In this document: piece after piece, positions 52,712 through 64,000 of the stretch
Layout: each line of letters starts with the position of its first letter
Position numbering within the stretch: position 1 is the stretch's first letter
Assembly (NCBI RefSeq): GCF_004683965.1
Contig: NZ_CP038436.1
Location: forward strand, 2,480,001 to 2,544,000
DNA from: Nocardioides seonyuensis
GTDB lineage: Bacteria > Actinomycetota > Actinomycetes > Propionibacteriales > Nocardioidaceae
Direction of reading: 5' to 3'
DNA: 64,000 bases
Translations under genes and position numbers: made by a program
Notes under the pieces: generated by a model
Databases searched by the model: none
The model's input: the letters and a program-made list of their open reading frames with translations, nothing else
Told to the model about the DNA's origin: nothing

Positions 52712-54032
52712 GACCCTGTTGCGGGCGGTTCGCGCGGTTGTTGACGGGCGCGAGACGAGCGTCGCGGTGCGGGTTCGTGGCGGCGTCGTCGTCGAGCTGG
52801 CGTCGTACGACGCCCCCGCTCTCGGCGCGCGTGAGGTGACGCTGGCCGATGACGAGGTGCTGCTCCCCGGCCTGGTCGACACCCACGTCCACGTCAACGA
52901 GCCCGGACGGACCGAGTGGGAGGGTTTCGCGAGCGCCACCAGGGCCGCCGCGGCAGGGGGCGTGACGACGATCCTCGACATGCCGCTCAACAGCATTCCG
53001 CCGACCACCTCGGTGGCCGCCCTCGAGGCCAAGCGGGACGTCGCGCGCGACCAGGTCCACGTCGACGTCGGCTTCTGGGGAGGTGCGGTGCCGGGCAACG
53101 TGCCGGACCTGGCGGCCCTGCACGACTCAGGTGTCTTCGGGTTCAAGTGCTTCCTGCTCGACTCGGGGGTGGAGGAGTTCCCCGCGCTGTCCGCCGACGA
53201 CTTCGCTGACGCGATGACCGAGGTCGCCCGCCTCGGCTCCCTGATGCTGGTCCACGCCGAGGAGGCCGACCTGATCGCGGACTGCCCGCACGGGACGCCG
53301 TACTCCGCCTTCCTGGAGAGCCGACCCGACGCTGCCGAGGAGCGTGCCATCGGCCTGGTGGTCGACACGGCTCGGGCGACGGGAGGTCGCGTCCACGTCG
53401 TGCACCTGAGCGCGTCCGGGGCGGTTCCCACCCTGCGGGCCGCTCGCGCGGACGGGGTGGACGTCTCGGTCGAGACGTGTCCGCACTATCTCTACTTCGA
53501 CGCCGAGTCGATCGCCGACGGAGCGACCGAGCACAAGTGCTGCCCGCCGATCCGCGGTGAGGCCAACCGGGAGGCGCTGTGGGCTGCTCTCGTCCAGGGC
53601 GACGTGGACCTGGTGGTGACCGACCACAGTCCGTGCATCCCCGAGCTCAAGCACGCGGACAGTGGTGACTTCGCGGACGCGTGGGGCGGGATCGCGTCGT
53701 TGCAGGTGGGGCTCCCCGTGGTGTGGACGGCCGGTCGCGAACGTGGTGCCTCGCTCGTCGACGTCGCGCGCTGGATGGCCACGGCTCCGGCTCGGCGCGC
53801 CCGGCTGGGCGGCAAGGGCGAGATCGCCGTCGGCGCCGACGCGGACTTCTGCGTCTTCGCCCCAGAAGTCCAGCAGGTCGTCGACGCCGCAGCCTTGCAC
53901 CACAAGAACGCCGTGACGCCCTACTCCGGGCGTACGCTCACCGGCACCGTGCGCCAGACCTGGCTGCGCGGCGTGCCGATCGACCTGGCCGGCGCCCCCC
54001 GCGGGCGGCTGCTGAAGAGGGACGACTCGTGA
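52701..54032 (+). CDS. allB: allantoinase
   Basis: A 443-residue cyclic amidohydrolase. Metal-binding DTHVHVNEPGRTEWEGF near residue 54, FKCFLLDSG (site of the carbamylated Lys), VHLSASGAVPTL and ETCPHYLYFD, and LVVTDHSPC with the C-terminal catalytic Asp are all present. It hydrolyses allantoin to allantoate. The GTG start at 52701 lies inside uraH; its position matches the family N-terminus. The ureidoglycine aminohydrolase gene follows after 13 nt. Confidence 0.95.
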   Translation: MAAETLLRAVRAVVDGRETSVAVRVRGGVVVELASYDAPALGAREVTLADDEVLLPGLVDTHVHVNEPGRTEWEGFASATRAAAAGGVTTILDMPLNSIPPTTSVAALEAKRDVARDQVHVDVGFWGGAVPGNVPDLAALHDSGVFGFKCFLLDSGVEEFPALSADDFADAMTEVARLGSLMLVHAEEADLIADCPHGTPYSAFLESRPDAAEERAIGLVVDTARATGGRVHVVHLSASGAVPTLRAARADGVDVSVETCPHYLYFDAESIADGATEHKCCPPIRGEANREALWAALVQGDVDLVVTDHSPCIPELKHADSGDFADAWGGIASLQVGLPVVWTAGRERGASLVDVARWMATAPARRARLGGKGEIAVGADADFCVFAPEVQQVVDAAALHHKNAVTPYSGRTLTGTVRQTWLRGVPIDLAGAPRGRLLKRDDS

Positions 54033-54045
54033 GGATGGTGTCGCT

Positions 54046-54861
54046 GTGACCTACTGGGTGCCGAACGGCGGTCATCCCGCCCAGACCGAGCTGACCACCG
54101 ACCGGGCGGTGTTCACCGACGCCTACGCGGTGCTGCCGCGAGGCACCATGCGCGACATCGTGACCAGTCGGCTCCCGTTCTGGGACGACACACGCCTGTG
54201 GGTGCTGGCGCGCCCGCTGTCCGGCTTCGCCGAGACCTTCTCGTGGTACGTCGTCGAGGTGGCGCCTGGCGGCGGATCGGAGCGGCCCGAGGACGACCCA
54301 GCGGCCGAGGGCGTCCTGTTCGTGGTCGGGGGAACCCTCCGGCTGACGATCTCGGGCATCGACCACCGGGTCGGGTCCGGCGCCTACGCCTTCATCCCGC
54401 CGGGGACGACCTGGTCCCTGCGCAACGAGGACAGCACGGCAGCGACGTTCCACTGGGTCCGCAAGGCCTACGAGCGCGTCGACGGGATCGAGCCCCCCGA
54501 GGCGTTCGTGACGCAGGAGACCGAGGTCTCCGCCGAGCCCATGCCCGGCACCGACGGCGCGTGGAGCACCCAGCGCTTCGTCGACCCGCTCGACACCCGC
54601 CACGACATGCACGTCAACATCGTCAGCTTCGAGCCAGGTGGTGCGATCCCCTTCCCCGAGACCCACGTGATGGAGCACGGGCTCTACGTCCTCGAGGGCA
54701 AGGCGGTCTACCTGCTCAACAAGGACTGGGTCGAGGTCCAGGCCGGCGACTTCATGTGGCTGCGCGCGTTCTGTCCGCAGGCCTGCTACGCCGGGGGGCC
54801 GGGCCCCTTCCGCTACCTGCTCTACAAGGACGTCAACCGGCACCCGCGCCTGACCCTCTGA
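54046..54861 (+). CDS. allE: (S)-ureidoglycine aminohydrolase (bicupin)
   Basis: A 271-residue bicupin of the YlbA/AllE family that converts ureidoglycine to ureidoglycolate with release of ammonia. Two cupin halves are visible: SWYVVEVAPGGGSER with GTLRLTI and YAFIPPGTTWSL in the first, and MHVNIVSFEPGGAIPFPETHVMEHGLYVLEGKAVYLLN in the second with metal ligands His, Glu and His. Its substrate comes from allantoate by allantoate amidohydrolase, which is not in the window. It is the last gene of the uricase operon. The GTG start is weakly supported by a nearby GAGG. Confidence 0.92.
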   Translation: MTYWVPNGGHPAQTELTTDRAVFTDAYAVLPRGTMRDIVTSRLPFWDDTRLWVLARPLSGFAETFSWYVVEVAPGGGSERPEDDPAAEGVLFVVGGTLRLTISGIDHRVGSGAYAFIPPGTTWSLRNEDSTAATFHWVRKAYERVDGIEPPEAFVTQETEVSAEPMPGTDGAWSTQRFVDPLDTRHDMHVNIVSFEPGGAIPFPETHVMEHGLYVLEGKAVYLLNKDWVEVQAGDFMWLRAFCPQACYAGGPGPFRYLLYKDVNRHPRLTL

Positions 54862-54885
54862 CCGCGAGTGATCTTGTCGACGCCC

Positions 54886-54914
54886 TGAACTTCCACTCGT
54901 GCGAGTGGAAATCC
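54886..54914. promoter_or_regulatory. 29-bp repeat with 20-bp inverted repeat (site 1 of 2) upstream of xdhA
   Basis: Core TTCCACTCG-TG-CGAGTGGAA (54891-54910), 9-bp arms. The flanking TGAAC and ATCC are shared with site 2, giving a 29-bp direct repeat with only two differences at the centre. Likely binding site for a dimeric regulator of purine catabolism; TTCCA/TGGAA half-sites are of the kind used by IclR-family proteins. Confidence 0.85.
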
Positions 54915-54948
54915 CGCGCCTGAGGCCGTCGGTGAGCGTGGGAGCGAA

Positions 54949-54977
54949 TGAACTTCCACTCCAGCGAGTGGAAATCC
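54949..54977. promoter_or_regulatory. 29-bp repeat with 20-bp inverted repeat (site 2 of 2) upstream of xdhA
   Basis: Core TTCCACTC-CAGC-GAGTGGAA (54954-54973). Its centre is 63 bp from the centre of site 1, which is six helical turns, so two bound dimers would face the same side of the DNA. Confidence 0.85.
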
Positions 54978-55002
54978 ATCCGGGGGTCGCACGAAGGACA
55001 GG

Positions 55003-55018
55003 TGTGATCGCCGTCACG
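55003..55018. promoter_or_regulatory. CRP/GlxR-like site
   Basis: TGTGATCGCCGTCACG fits TGTGA-N6-TCACA with one mismatch. It overlaps the -35 area of the xdhA promoter, where a bound protein would repress or modulate. Confidence 0.45.
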
Positions 55019-55023
55019 CCCGC

Positions 55024-55029
55024 GTAGAG
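55024..55029 (+). promoter_or_regulatory. -10 hexamer TAGAGT of the xdhA operon
   Basis: TAGAGT lies 78 bp before GTG 55108, which would give a leader of about 72 nt ending in AAGGGAG before the start codon. The -35 is poor, consistent with activator dependence. Confidence 0.4.
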
Positions 55030-55107
55030 TGTTCCTGGCAGGCCGTCGTTCGGCATGGACAACCGGCGGCCCGTGACTCCCACAACCATGCGACCGAAGG
55101 GAGTGAC

Positions 55108-58955
<3,848 letters not shown>

Positions 58956-58956
58956 C

Positions 58957-59772
58957 GTGCACTGGCTTGCCGCTGTGGAGGAGCTCCGCCGCCAGCGTCG
59001 TGCCGGGGTGCTGGTCACGGTCGTCGATGTCCGCGGCCATGCACCGCGCGATGCCGGCGCCAAGATGGTCGTCGCTGCCGACGACACCTGGGGCAGCATC
59101 GGGGGTGGAAACCTCGAGGAGACCGCCGTCTCCCGGGCGCGGGCGATGCTCGACGAGCAGGTCGCCATCCCCGAGCAGCTCACGCTGGGCCTGACCGACA
59201 AGACCCGCACGGACCACGGACGCCAGTGCTGCGGCGGCGAGGTCACCGTGCTGCTCGAGCCGCTGGTCGTCGTACCCTCCGTGGCGGTCTTCGGCGTCGG
59301 CCATGTCGGGCTGGAGCTCGCGCGGATCCTGGCGCGACACGACCTCGAGCTGCACCTGGTCGACTCGCGCTCCGGTCAGCTCACCGACGAGCGACTGGCG
59401 TGCCTGGCCGATGCCGAGGCGCGGGTGCGTGTCCACCACTCGCCGGTCCCCGAGCTCGCTCTCGGCGCGGTGCCGCAGGGCACCCACGTGCTCGTGATGA
59501 CCCACGACCATGCCGAGGACTTCGCCGTCTGCGACGCGGCCCTGCGTTGCGAGCACCTGGGCAGCGTCGGGCTGATCGGGTCGGCCGCCAAGTGGGCCAG
59601 GTTCAGGTCGGGCCTGCTGGTCGAGGGGCACGACGAGCAGACGATCGCCAGGATCCACAGCCCGATCGGGGAGTCTGGCCTGCCTGGCAAGGAGCCGGCC
59701 GCGATCGCGGTGTCCGTCGCCGCCGACCTGCTCCGTGAGATCGCGGCCGACTCCACCGAGGTCCGTCGGTGA
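58957..59772 (+). CDS. xdhC: xanthine dehydrogenase accessory protein XdhC
   Basis: A 271-residue maturation factor that binds molybdenum cofactor and helps its sulfuration and insertion into XdhB. The N-terminal XdhC/CoxI domain contains GHAPRDAGAKMVVAADDTWGSIGGGNLE and the GRQCCGGEV cysteine pair. The C-terminal Rossmann domain has VAVFGVGHVGLELARILARH and ends with IGLIGSAAKW-type (VGLIGSAAKWARF) and SPIGESGLPGKEPAAIAVSVAADLL. GTG 58957 follows the xdhB stop by 1 nt. The stop overlaps guaD. Confidence 0.94.
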   Translation: MHWLAAVEELRRQRRAGVLVTVVDVRGHAPRDAGAKMVVAADDTWGSIGGGNLEETAVSRARAMLDEQVAIPEQLTLGLTDKTRTDHGRQCCGGEVTVLLEPLVVVPSVAVFGVGHVGLELARILARHDLELHLVDSRSGQLTDERLACLADAEARVRVHHSPVPELALGAVPQGTHVLVMTHDHAEDFAVCDAALRCEHLGSVGLIGSAAKWARFRSGLLVEGHDEQTIARIHSPIGESGLPGKEPAAIAVSVAADLLREIAADSTEVRR

Positions 59773-61112
59773 TCCTCTACCGCGCCCGGGTGCTCGACAC
59801 CCCGGACGACCCGTTCGCTGGTGGTTCACTGCGCAGCCACGAGGACGCCGGCCTGCTCGTCGTCGACGGCGTCATCCGTGAGCGTGGCGGCTTCGAGAGC
59901 ATCCGGGCGCGCTACCCCACCGGACCCGTCGTCGACCTGCGCGACGGCATCCTGCTGCCCGGACTGGTCGACACGCACGTCCACTTCCCTCAGGTGCGGA
60001 TCATCGGCAGTCTCGGCCTGCCGCTGCTGGACTGGCTGGAGCAGTGCGCACTCCCGGAGGAGTGCCGCCTCGTCGACGTCGACTACGCCCGCGTCGTGGC
60101 GAGGGAGTTCGTCGACGGCCTCGTTGCTGCCGGGACCACCACCGCGCTCGTCTTCGGGTCGCACTTCGCACCCGCCGTGGACTCTCTCTTCTCGGAGGTC
60201 TCGAGGGTCGGCCTGCGCGTGACGTCGGGACTGGTCGTGAGCGACCGTGCGCTGCCGGATCCGCTGCTCACCACACCCCAGCGGGCGTACGACGAGGCGC
60301 ACGCCCTGGCTGCCCGCTGGCACGAGGTCGGGCGGACGCGCTACGCCGTCACGCCGCGGTTCTCCTACTCGGCGGGCGAGGGGATCCTCGACGCGTGCGC
60401 CGCCGTCCTGAAGGACGTCCCCGGGGCGTGGTTCACCTCGCACGTCAACGAGAACCCAGCAGAGGTCGCCGAGGTGGCCAGGCTCTTCGCCGACGCCGAG
60501 CACTACGTCGGCACCTACGACCAGCACGGACTGCTGGGGGAGCGCTCGGTGCTGGCCCACAACGTCCACGCCAGCGACGCCGAGCTCGCGGTCATCGCTG
60601 GATGCAGCGCTTCGGTTGCCCACTGTCCTGCGAGCAACTCCGCGCTGGGCAGCGGGCTGTTCCCGATGCGCCGACACGTGGAGCACGGGGTCCGTGTCGC
60701 CCTCGGCTCCGACGTCGGCGCCGGCACCGGGTTCTCGATGTTCAAGGAGGGGCTCCAGGCCTACTTCGCCCAGCGACTCCTCGGTGACGCGGGCCTGCCG
60801 CTCACACCTGCCCACCTGCTCCACCTGAGCACGGCCGCAGGGGCCGCGGTCCTGGGGCTGGCGGACACCGTCGGCGACCTGTCGGAAGGCAAGCAGTTCG
60901 ACGCCATCTGCCTGCGCCCGCGCGCAGGGACCTCGCTCGACATCGGCCTGCGCCACGCCGGCTCGCCGGAGGATGCGCTCGGCAAGGTGTTCGCCCTGGC
61001 CGGTGACGCCGACGTGGCGGACGTGTGGATCGGGGGCGAGCAGGTCTCCTCGGGCGGGTTCCGGCGACCGACCGGGCCTCAGAGCTGGAGTATCGCCGCG
61101 GAGACCAGGTAG
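59769..61112 (+). CDS. guaD: guanine deaminase
   Basis: A 447-residue amidohydrolase that deaminates guanine to xanthine, feeding xanthine dehydrogenase. Zinc-binding DTHVHFPQ near residue 68, SHVNENPAEV and AHNVHASDAEL (metal and substrate His), then GSDVGAGTGFSMFKEGLQAYF with the catalytic Asp and TAAGAAVLGLADTVGDL are all family traits. The GTG start overlaps the xdhC stop (GTGA). The last 34 nt overlap a convergent small gene. As the last gene of the xdh operon it supplies the entry reaction from guanine. Confidence 0.95.
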   Translation: MILYRARVLDTPDDPFAGGSLRSHEDAGLLVVDGVIRERGGFESIRARYPTGPVVDLRDGILLPGLVDTHVHFPQVRIIGSLGLPLLDWLEQCALPEECRLVDVDYARVVAREFVDGLVAAGTTTALVFGSHFAPAVDSLFSEVSRVGLRVTSGLVVSDRALPDPLLTTPQRAYDEAHALAARWHEVGRTRYAVTPRFSYSAGEGILDACAAVLKDVPGAWFTSHVNENPAEVAEVARLFADAEHYVGTYDQHGLLGERSVLAHNVHASDAELAVIAGCSASVAHCPASNSALGSGLFPMRRHVEHGVRVALGSDVGAGTGFSMFKEGLQAYFAQRLLGDAGLPLTPAHLLHLSTAAGAAVLGLADTVGDLSEGKQFDAICLRPRAGTSLDIGLRHAGSPEDALGKVFALAGDADVADVWIGGEQVSSGGFRRPTGPQSWSIAAETR

Positions 61113-61411
61113 GCAGCGGAGACGGCCTCCGGGTCGTGCAGGTCTCCCGGGTCCTCCAGTGCGGCCTCGGAGCGCGCGCGTACGGCGGCCCCCGGATCCT
61201 CGGCCACCAGGTCGACGCGCAGCCGCTCGATCACCGCGTCGGCATCGTGTTGGTCCAAGCCATCGAGCGCGAGTCCGTTGTGGAGCAGGGTGGCCGCTTC
61301 AGCCATGGCCTCCCGGGCCATCGCGGGGTCCGCGTCGGGCCGCGTCTGCGCGACCGTCTCGGCGGTGTCGAGGAATCGGCCGAGCAGCGGGTTCTCGTGG
61401 CTCGTGGACAT
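61079..61411 (-). CDS. hypothetical small protein
   Basis: A 110-residue acidic, Ala-rich, probably helical protein (MSTSHENPLLGRFLDTAETVAQTRPDADP). It has no signal peptide or membrane segment and I do not recognise the family. The 3' end lies inside guaD by 34 nt. Coding is supported by an ATG start and residue usage in the expected actinobacterial style, with alternating Asp/Glu and Arg. A false positive in GC-rich DNA cannot be excluded. Confidence 0.55.
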   Translation of the reverse strand: MSTSHENPLLGRFLDTAETVAQTRPDADPAMAREAMAEAATLLHNGLALDGLDQHDADAVIERLRVDLVAEDPGAAVRARSEAALEDPGDLHDPEAVSAAYLVSAAILQL

Positions 61412-61502
61412 TCCACTGAGGGTGCCAAGTGGTGGCGGTCGCGGCAACGGAGTATCGCGCTGCCACCTGAGGCGACGGTGTCGCACAACTTGTGCGCGGG
61501 GG

Positions 61503-61546
61503 TTGTCCGCGAGTCCTAAACGCACTAGAATCGAACACACGATCGA
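61503..61546 (+). promoter_or_regulatory. promoter with LexA-like (SOS) box upstream of the HNH gene
   Basis: -35 TTGTCC (61503-61508), 17-nt spacer, -10 TAGAAT (61526-61531). Directly joined is TCGAACACACGATCGA (61531-61546), which matches the actinobacterial LexA box TCGAAC-N4-GTTCGA with one mismatch. The predicted leader to GTG 61670 is about 130 nt. Confidence 0.75.
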
Positions 61547-61669
61547 ACCAGGAATCTCGAGCTCGGGCCCTACCTGATAGCCGATCCCACGCGGCTGAAT
61601 CTTCCTTACTGAACTGGCCTCCACACCTGTTGTCGACGCGCCCTCCACAGGCGCGGAAGGGCCAACCCA

Positions 61670-63004
61670 GTGAGTATCTCCGCCAGCGACCCGCAGCACG
61701 GGTGGCGTGCGCCGGGCACCGAGCCGGTCGCCTCGCCGCACGTGGCTGGGGTGTTGGCGCGGGTGGGCGAGGCGCTGGACGACCTTGGCGCGCTGTCGCT
61801 GGGTGCGTTGTCTGATCCGGACGTGACGCGGGTGCTGGAGGCGGCGACCTCGGCTGTCGGTCGGGTGACCGCGCAGGCGTGCCGGGTCGGTGTCGAGGCG
61901 GACCGGCGTCGGCTGGGTGACGAGATCGGCGCCCGGCACACCCATCAGTGGTGGGCTCGTCGCACGCGTCTGACCCGTGGCGAGGCCGCTCGGCTGGTGC
62001 GACTGGGCAAGAGCCTGGAAGAAGACCTGCACGCGCCGGTGGGTGCCGCGCTAGCTGCTGGTTCGTTGCGGGTGGACCAGGCGCAGGTGATCGTGGCTGC
62101 GGTGGACGCGATCCCGGATGAGGTCGAGACCGCCGACGGGCCGGTTCGTCACATCGACGCGTCCGTGCGTGCCCAGGCGCGTGACCACCTGCTGGAGGTC
62201 GCGGCCGAGCACGACGCGAAGGTGCTGCGGCGGGTCGGCAAGCACATCCTCGACGTCGTCGCCCCCGAGGTGGGTGAGGCGTTGGAGCAGCAGCTCCTCG
62301 AGAAGGAGGCCCAGAACGCCGCCGCGACCGCGTTCCTCAAGCTCCACGACGACGGCCACGGCAAGACCTGGGGAAGGTTCGCCCTCCCCACCCACCAAGG
62401 CGCCGCACTCAAGCTCGCGTTGCACGCGATCGCCAACCCCGCCCGCCACGACCACGACGCGTTGAAGGACACCAAGACCGGTGAATGGCGCCCGACTCCA
62501 CAGCGACTCGGGCAGGCGTTCGGCGAGTTCATCGAGCGCTATCCCGCCGACCGGCTCCCGCAGACCGCCGGTGTGAACGCCACCGTCGTGGTCACCCTCG
62601 ACCTCAAGGCCCTCCACACCGGCCTCGGCGTTGCGACGTTGGGCAACGGCGACCGGATCAGCGCCTCCACCGCCCGCCGGCTGGCCTGCGAAGCAGGGAT
62701 CATCCCGCTCGTCCTGGGCGGAAAGTCCATGCCGCTGGACGTCGGCCGCTCCAAGAGGTTCCACACCAAGTACCAGCGCATCGCCCTGACCGTCCGTGAC
62801 AAGGGCTGCACCGCCGAGGGCTGCGACATGCCCCCGGACGCCTGCCACGCCCACCACGACCTCGAATGGTCAGCCGACCACGGCCCCACCAACGTCGACA
62901 CCGGACGCCTGCTGTGCCCCCACCACCACAGGCGAGCCCACGACCCCCGCTACGAGACCCGCACCGGCCCCGACAACAAGGTCAGCTTCCACAGACGGAC
63001 GTAA
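61670..63004 (+). CDS. DUF222 domain HNH endonuclease (13E12 family)
   Basis: A 444-residue protein of the 13E12/DUF222 family common in actinobacterial genomes in many copies. The DUF222 region covers about 30-330 (ARRTRLTRGEAARLVRLGKSLEE, LRVDQAQVIVAAVDAI). The C-terminal HNH nuclease has CTAEGCDMPPDACHAHHDLEW, then NVDTGRLLCPHHHRRAHD with the zinc Cys and catalytic His residues. Mycobacterial members are induced by DNA damage through LexA boxes, and such a box lies upstream here. The GTG start at 61670 is chosen with moderate confidence. The family may be mobile. Confidence 0.88.
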   Translation: MSISASDPQHGWRAPGTEPVASPHVAGVLARVGEALDDLGALSLGALSDPDVTRVLEAATSAVGRVTAQACRVGVEADRRRLGDEIGARHTHQWWARRTRLTRGEAARLVRLGKSLEEDLHAPVGAALAAGSLRVDQAQVIVAAVDAIPDEVETADGPVRHIDASVRAQARDHLLEVAAEHDAKVLRRVGKHILDVVAPEVGEALEQQLLEKEAQNAAATAFLKLHDDGHGKTWGRFALPTHQGAALKLALHAIANPARHDHDALKDTKTGEWRPTPQRLGQAFGEFIERYPADRLPQTAGVNATVVVTLDLKALHTGLGVATLGNGDRISASTARRLACEAGIIPLVLGGKSMPLDVGRSKRFHTKYQRIALTVRDKGCTAEGCDMPPDACHAHHDLEWSADHGPTNVDTGRLLCPHHHRRAHDPRYETRTGPDNKVSFHRRT

Positions 63005-63343
63005 GCCGAAGGCGGATCTTCACTTCAATTCGCTCATTCACGGCGCAAGGGCGTGTGTGCACGATGCTCGCGGCGTGCCCGCCGCCGGACACATCCACGA
63101 CCACATCGTCGTACGCCGCTCGGGACGTATGGCGTTGCGGCTGTCAGGACGACCGGCTCGTCATACGTCACTGGTCCAGGCGGGAATTCTGGGCGGAGTG
63201 AGCGCACTCAGTGAGCCGACCCCTGGACAGGGCAACTTCGACGAACACCCCGTGACGGCAGCTTCACCGAGAGCTCTCGCATGGACGACCGGGCTGAGGT
63301 AGGACCAGCGACGCCTTTACGCACAAGGCACGATCGAGTCCGG
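63005..63343. other. 339-bp intergenic region without a recognised gene
   Basis: No open frame with coding character, promoter or terminator is convincing. An 8-bp inverted repeat GACGTATG (63124-63131) and CATACGTC (63162-63169) is separated by 30 nt. The base mix is less GC-rich at its start. Confidence 0.6.
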
Positions 63344-64000
63344 TCACTCTCCCGACTCGAGGATGACGTCGTACGCCGGGATCGTGAGGAAGTCGGGGAA
63401 CTCCTCGCCCAACGCCGACTCGACGAACAGGCGACGGGCGTCCTTCCAGTGCCCCAACTCGAAGACCTCGACGCCGACCACGTCGCGGAGGGCGGCGTAC
63501 TCCTCCTCCACGATGCGCTCGACCAGCTCGCGCGTGATGACGTCGCCGGTGTCGAGCACGGCGGAGCTGTTGATCCACTGCCACAGCTGGGACCGCGAGA
63601 TCTCGGCCGTGGCGGCGTCCTCCATGAGGTTGTCGATGCCGGCGGCGCCGTTGCCGGAGAGCCAGGCCTGGATGTAGGTAATGCCGACCCGCACGTTGGT
63701 GCGCAGGCCGTGTTCGGTGCGTTCTCCCGGGGTGCGGTCCACGGCGAGCAGTTCGTCAGCTGTGACAACGACGTCGCTGCGGCTCACGTCGAGCTGGTTC
63801 GCCCGGTCGCCGAGGGTTGCGTCGAACACCTCGGCGCACAGGGGCACCAGGTCGGGATGAGCCACCCAGGAGCCGTCGAAGCCGGCGCGCGCCTCCCGCG
63901 TCTTGTCCTCACGCACCTTGGCGAAGGCCCGCTCGTTGACCTCGGGGTCACGGCGGCTCGGGATGAAGGCGGCCATTCCGCCGATCGCGAAGGCGCTCCG
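63344..64000 (-). CDS. aceB: malate synthase A, C-terminal fragment
   Basis: The last 219 residues of malate synthase; the frame runs in from the right edge as RSAFAIGGMAAFIPSRRDPEVNERAFAKV. That block, with GFDGSWVAHPDLVP, VGITYIQAWLSGNGAAGIDNLMEDAATAEISRSQLWQW, and the C-terminal helical domain (LVERIVEEEYAALRDVVGVEVF), is typical of malate synthase A. It condenses glyoxylate with acetyl-CoA to malate. Glyoxylate is the end product of the ureide route encoded next door, so the neighbourhood is meaningful. The start and promoter lie outside the window. Confidence 0.93.
   Translation of the reverse strand, partial: RSAFAIGGMAAFIPSRRDPEVNERAFAKVREDKTREARAGFDGSWVAHPDLVPLCAEVFDATLGDRANQLDVSRSDVVVTADELLAVDRTPGERTEHGLRTNVRVGITYIQAWLSGNGAAGIDNLMEDAATAEISRSQLWQWINSSAVLDTGDVITRELVERIVEEEYAALRDVVGVEVFELGHWKDARRLFVESALGEEFPDFLTIPAYDVILESGE

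Noticed and set aside
63124..63169. GACGTATG/CATACGTC inverted repeat as an operator
   Set aside because: The arms are 30 nt apart with no promoter or gene start next to them; kept only as a note in the intergenic entry.

Overview
The window is high-GC actinobacterial chromosomal DNA. It has dense genes on both strands, many GTG starts, and frequent short sense/antisense overlaps at gene ends. The gene families fit a Nocardioides-like member of the Propionibacteriales: a DUF3000 gene beside RNase D, HemY/HemQ haem synthesis, GuaB3, a ChoD-like oxidase, a GroEL with a His-rich tail, a DUF222-HNH gene and a wax ester synthase. The taxon is an inference from gene content, not a match.

Layout. 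1-8.4 kb: end of a type III DNA methyltransferase, a wax ester synthase/DGAT, a YbdK-type ligase, a ThrE-type exporter, a DUF402 protein, and an SDR plus flavin monooxygenase operon divergent from a TetR gene. 8.5-15 kb: HrpA helicase, a conserved unknown, a lone PemK/MazF-like protein and an orphan solute-binding lipoprotein. 15-22 kb: RNase D, DUF3000, hemE, a NYN-domain protein, a DUF4349 protein, hemY and hemQ; together hemE, hemY and hemQ point to the coproporphyrin-dependent haem route. 22-27.6 kb: a lipoprotein, msrB, an MDR oxidoreductase, a LigD-type polymerase and groES-groEL with CIRCE operators. 27.7-35 kb: a SigE-family sigma factor with a membrane partner, secreted and membrane proteins, and an ACT-GNAT fusion. 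35-49.6 kb: guaB, a secreted CHAP protein, guaB3, a pseudouridine synthase, glpD, an enoyl-CoA hydratase, a semialdehyde dehydrogenase, choD and guaA. 49.7-61.1 kb: a purine-degradation region. 61-64 kb: a small unknown, a DUF222-HNH gene with a LexA-like box, and the 3' part of malate synthase aceB.

The purine region covers guanine to xanthine (guaD), xanthine to urate (xdhABC), urate to allantoin (uricase, HIU hydrolase, OHCU decarboxylase), allantoin to allantoate (allB) and ureidoglycine to ureidoglycolate (cupin). Allantoate amidohydrolase and a ureidoglycolate-to-glyoxylate enzyme are not in the window. Malate synthase, the consumer of glyoxylate, sits 2 kb beyond. Two 29-bp repeats, each holding a 20-bp inverted repeat, lie 63 bp apart upstream of xdhA, next to a CRP/GlxR-like site and a -10 element.

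Three patterns cut across the window. (1) A 21-22-bp extragenic repeat with core CGCCGAGTCGGCGCYA occurs as tandem arrays directly after the stop codons of four genes, always in the sense direction of that gene. (2) At 17 genes a [T/C]ANNNT hexamer ends exactly 6 nt before the ATG/GTG, the geometry of leaderless transcripts; this also fixes several start codons. (3) Regulatory DNA is well preserved: a mirrored divergent promoter at 7787-7822, CIRCE, a LexA-like box, and a long hairpin between groES and groEL. No tRNA, rRNA, CRISPR array, insertion sequence or prophage was seen.
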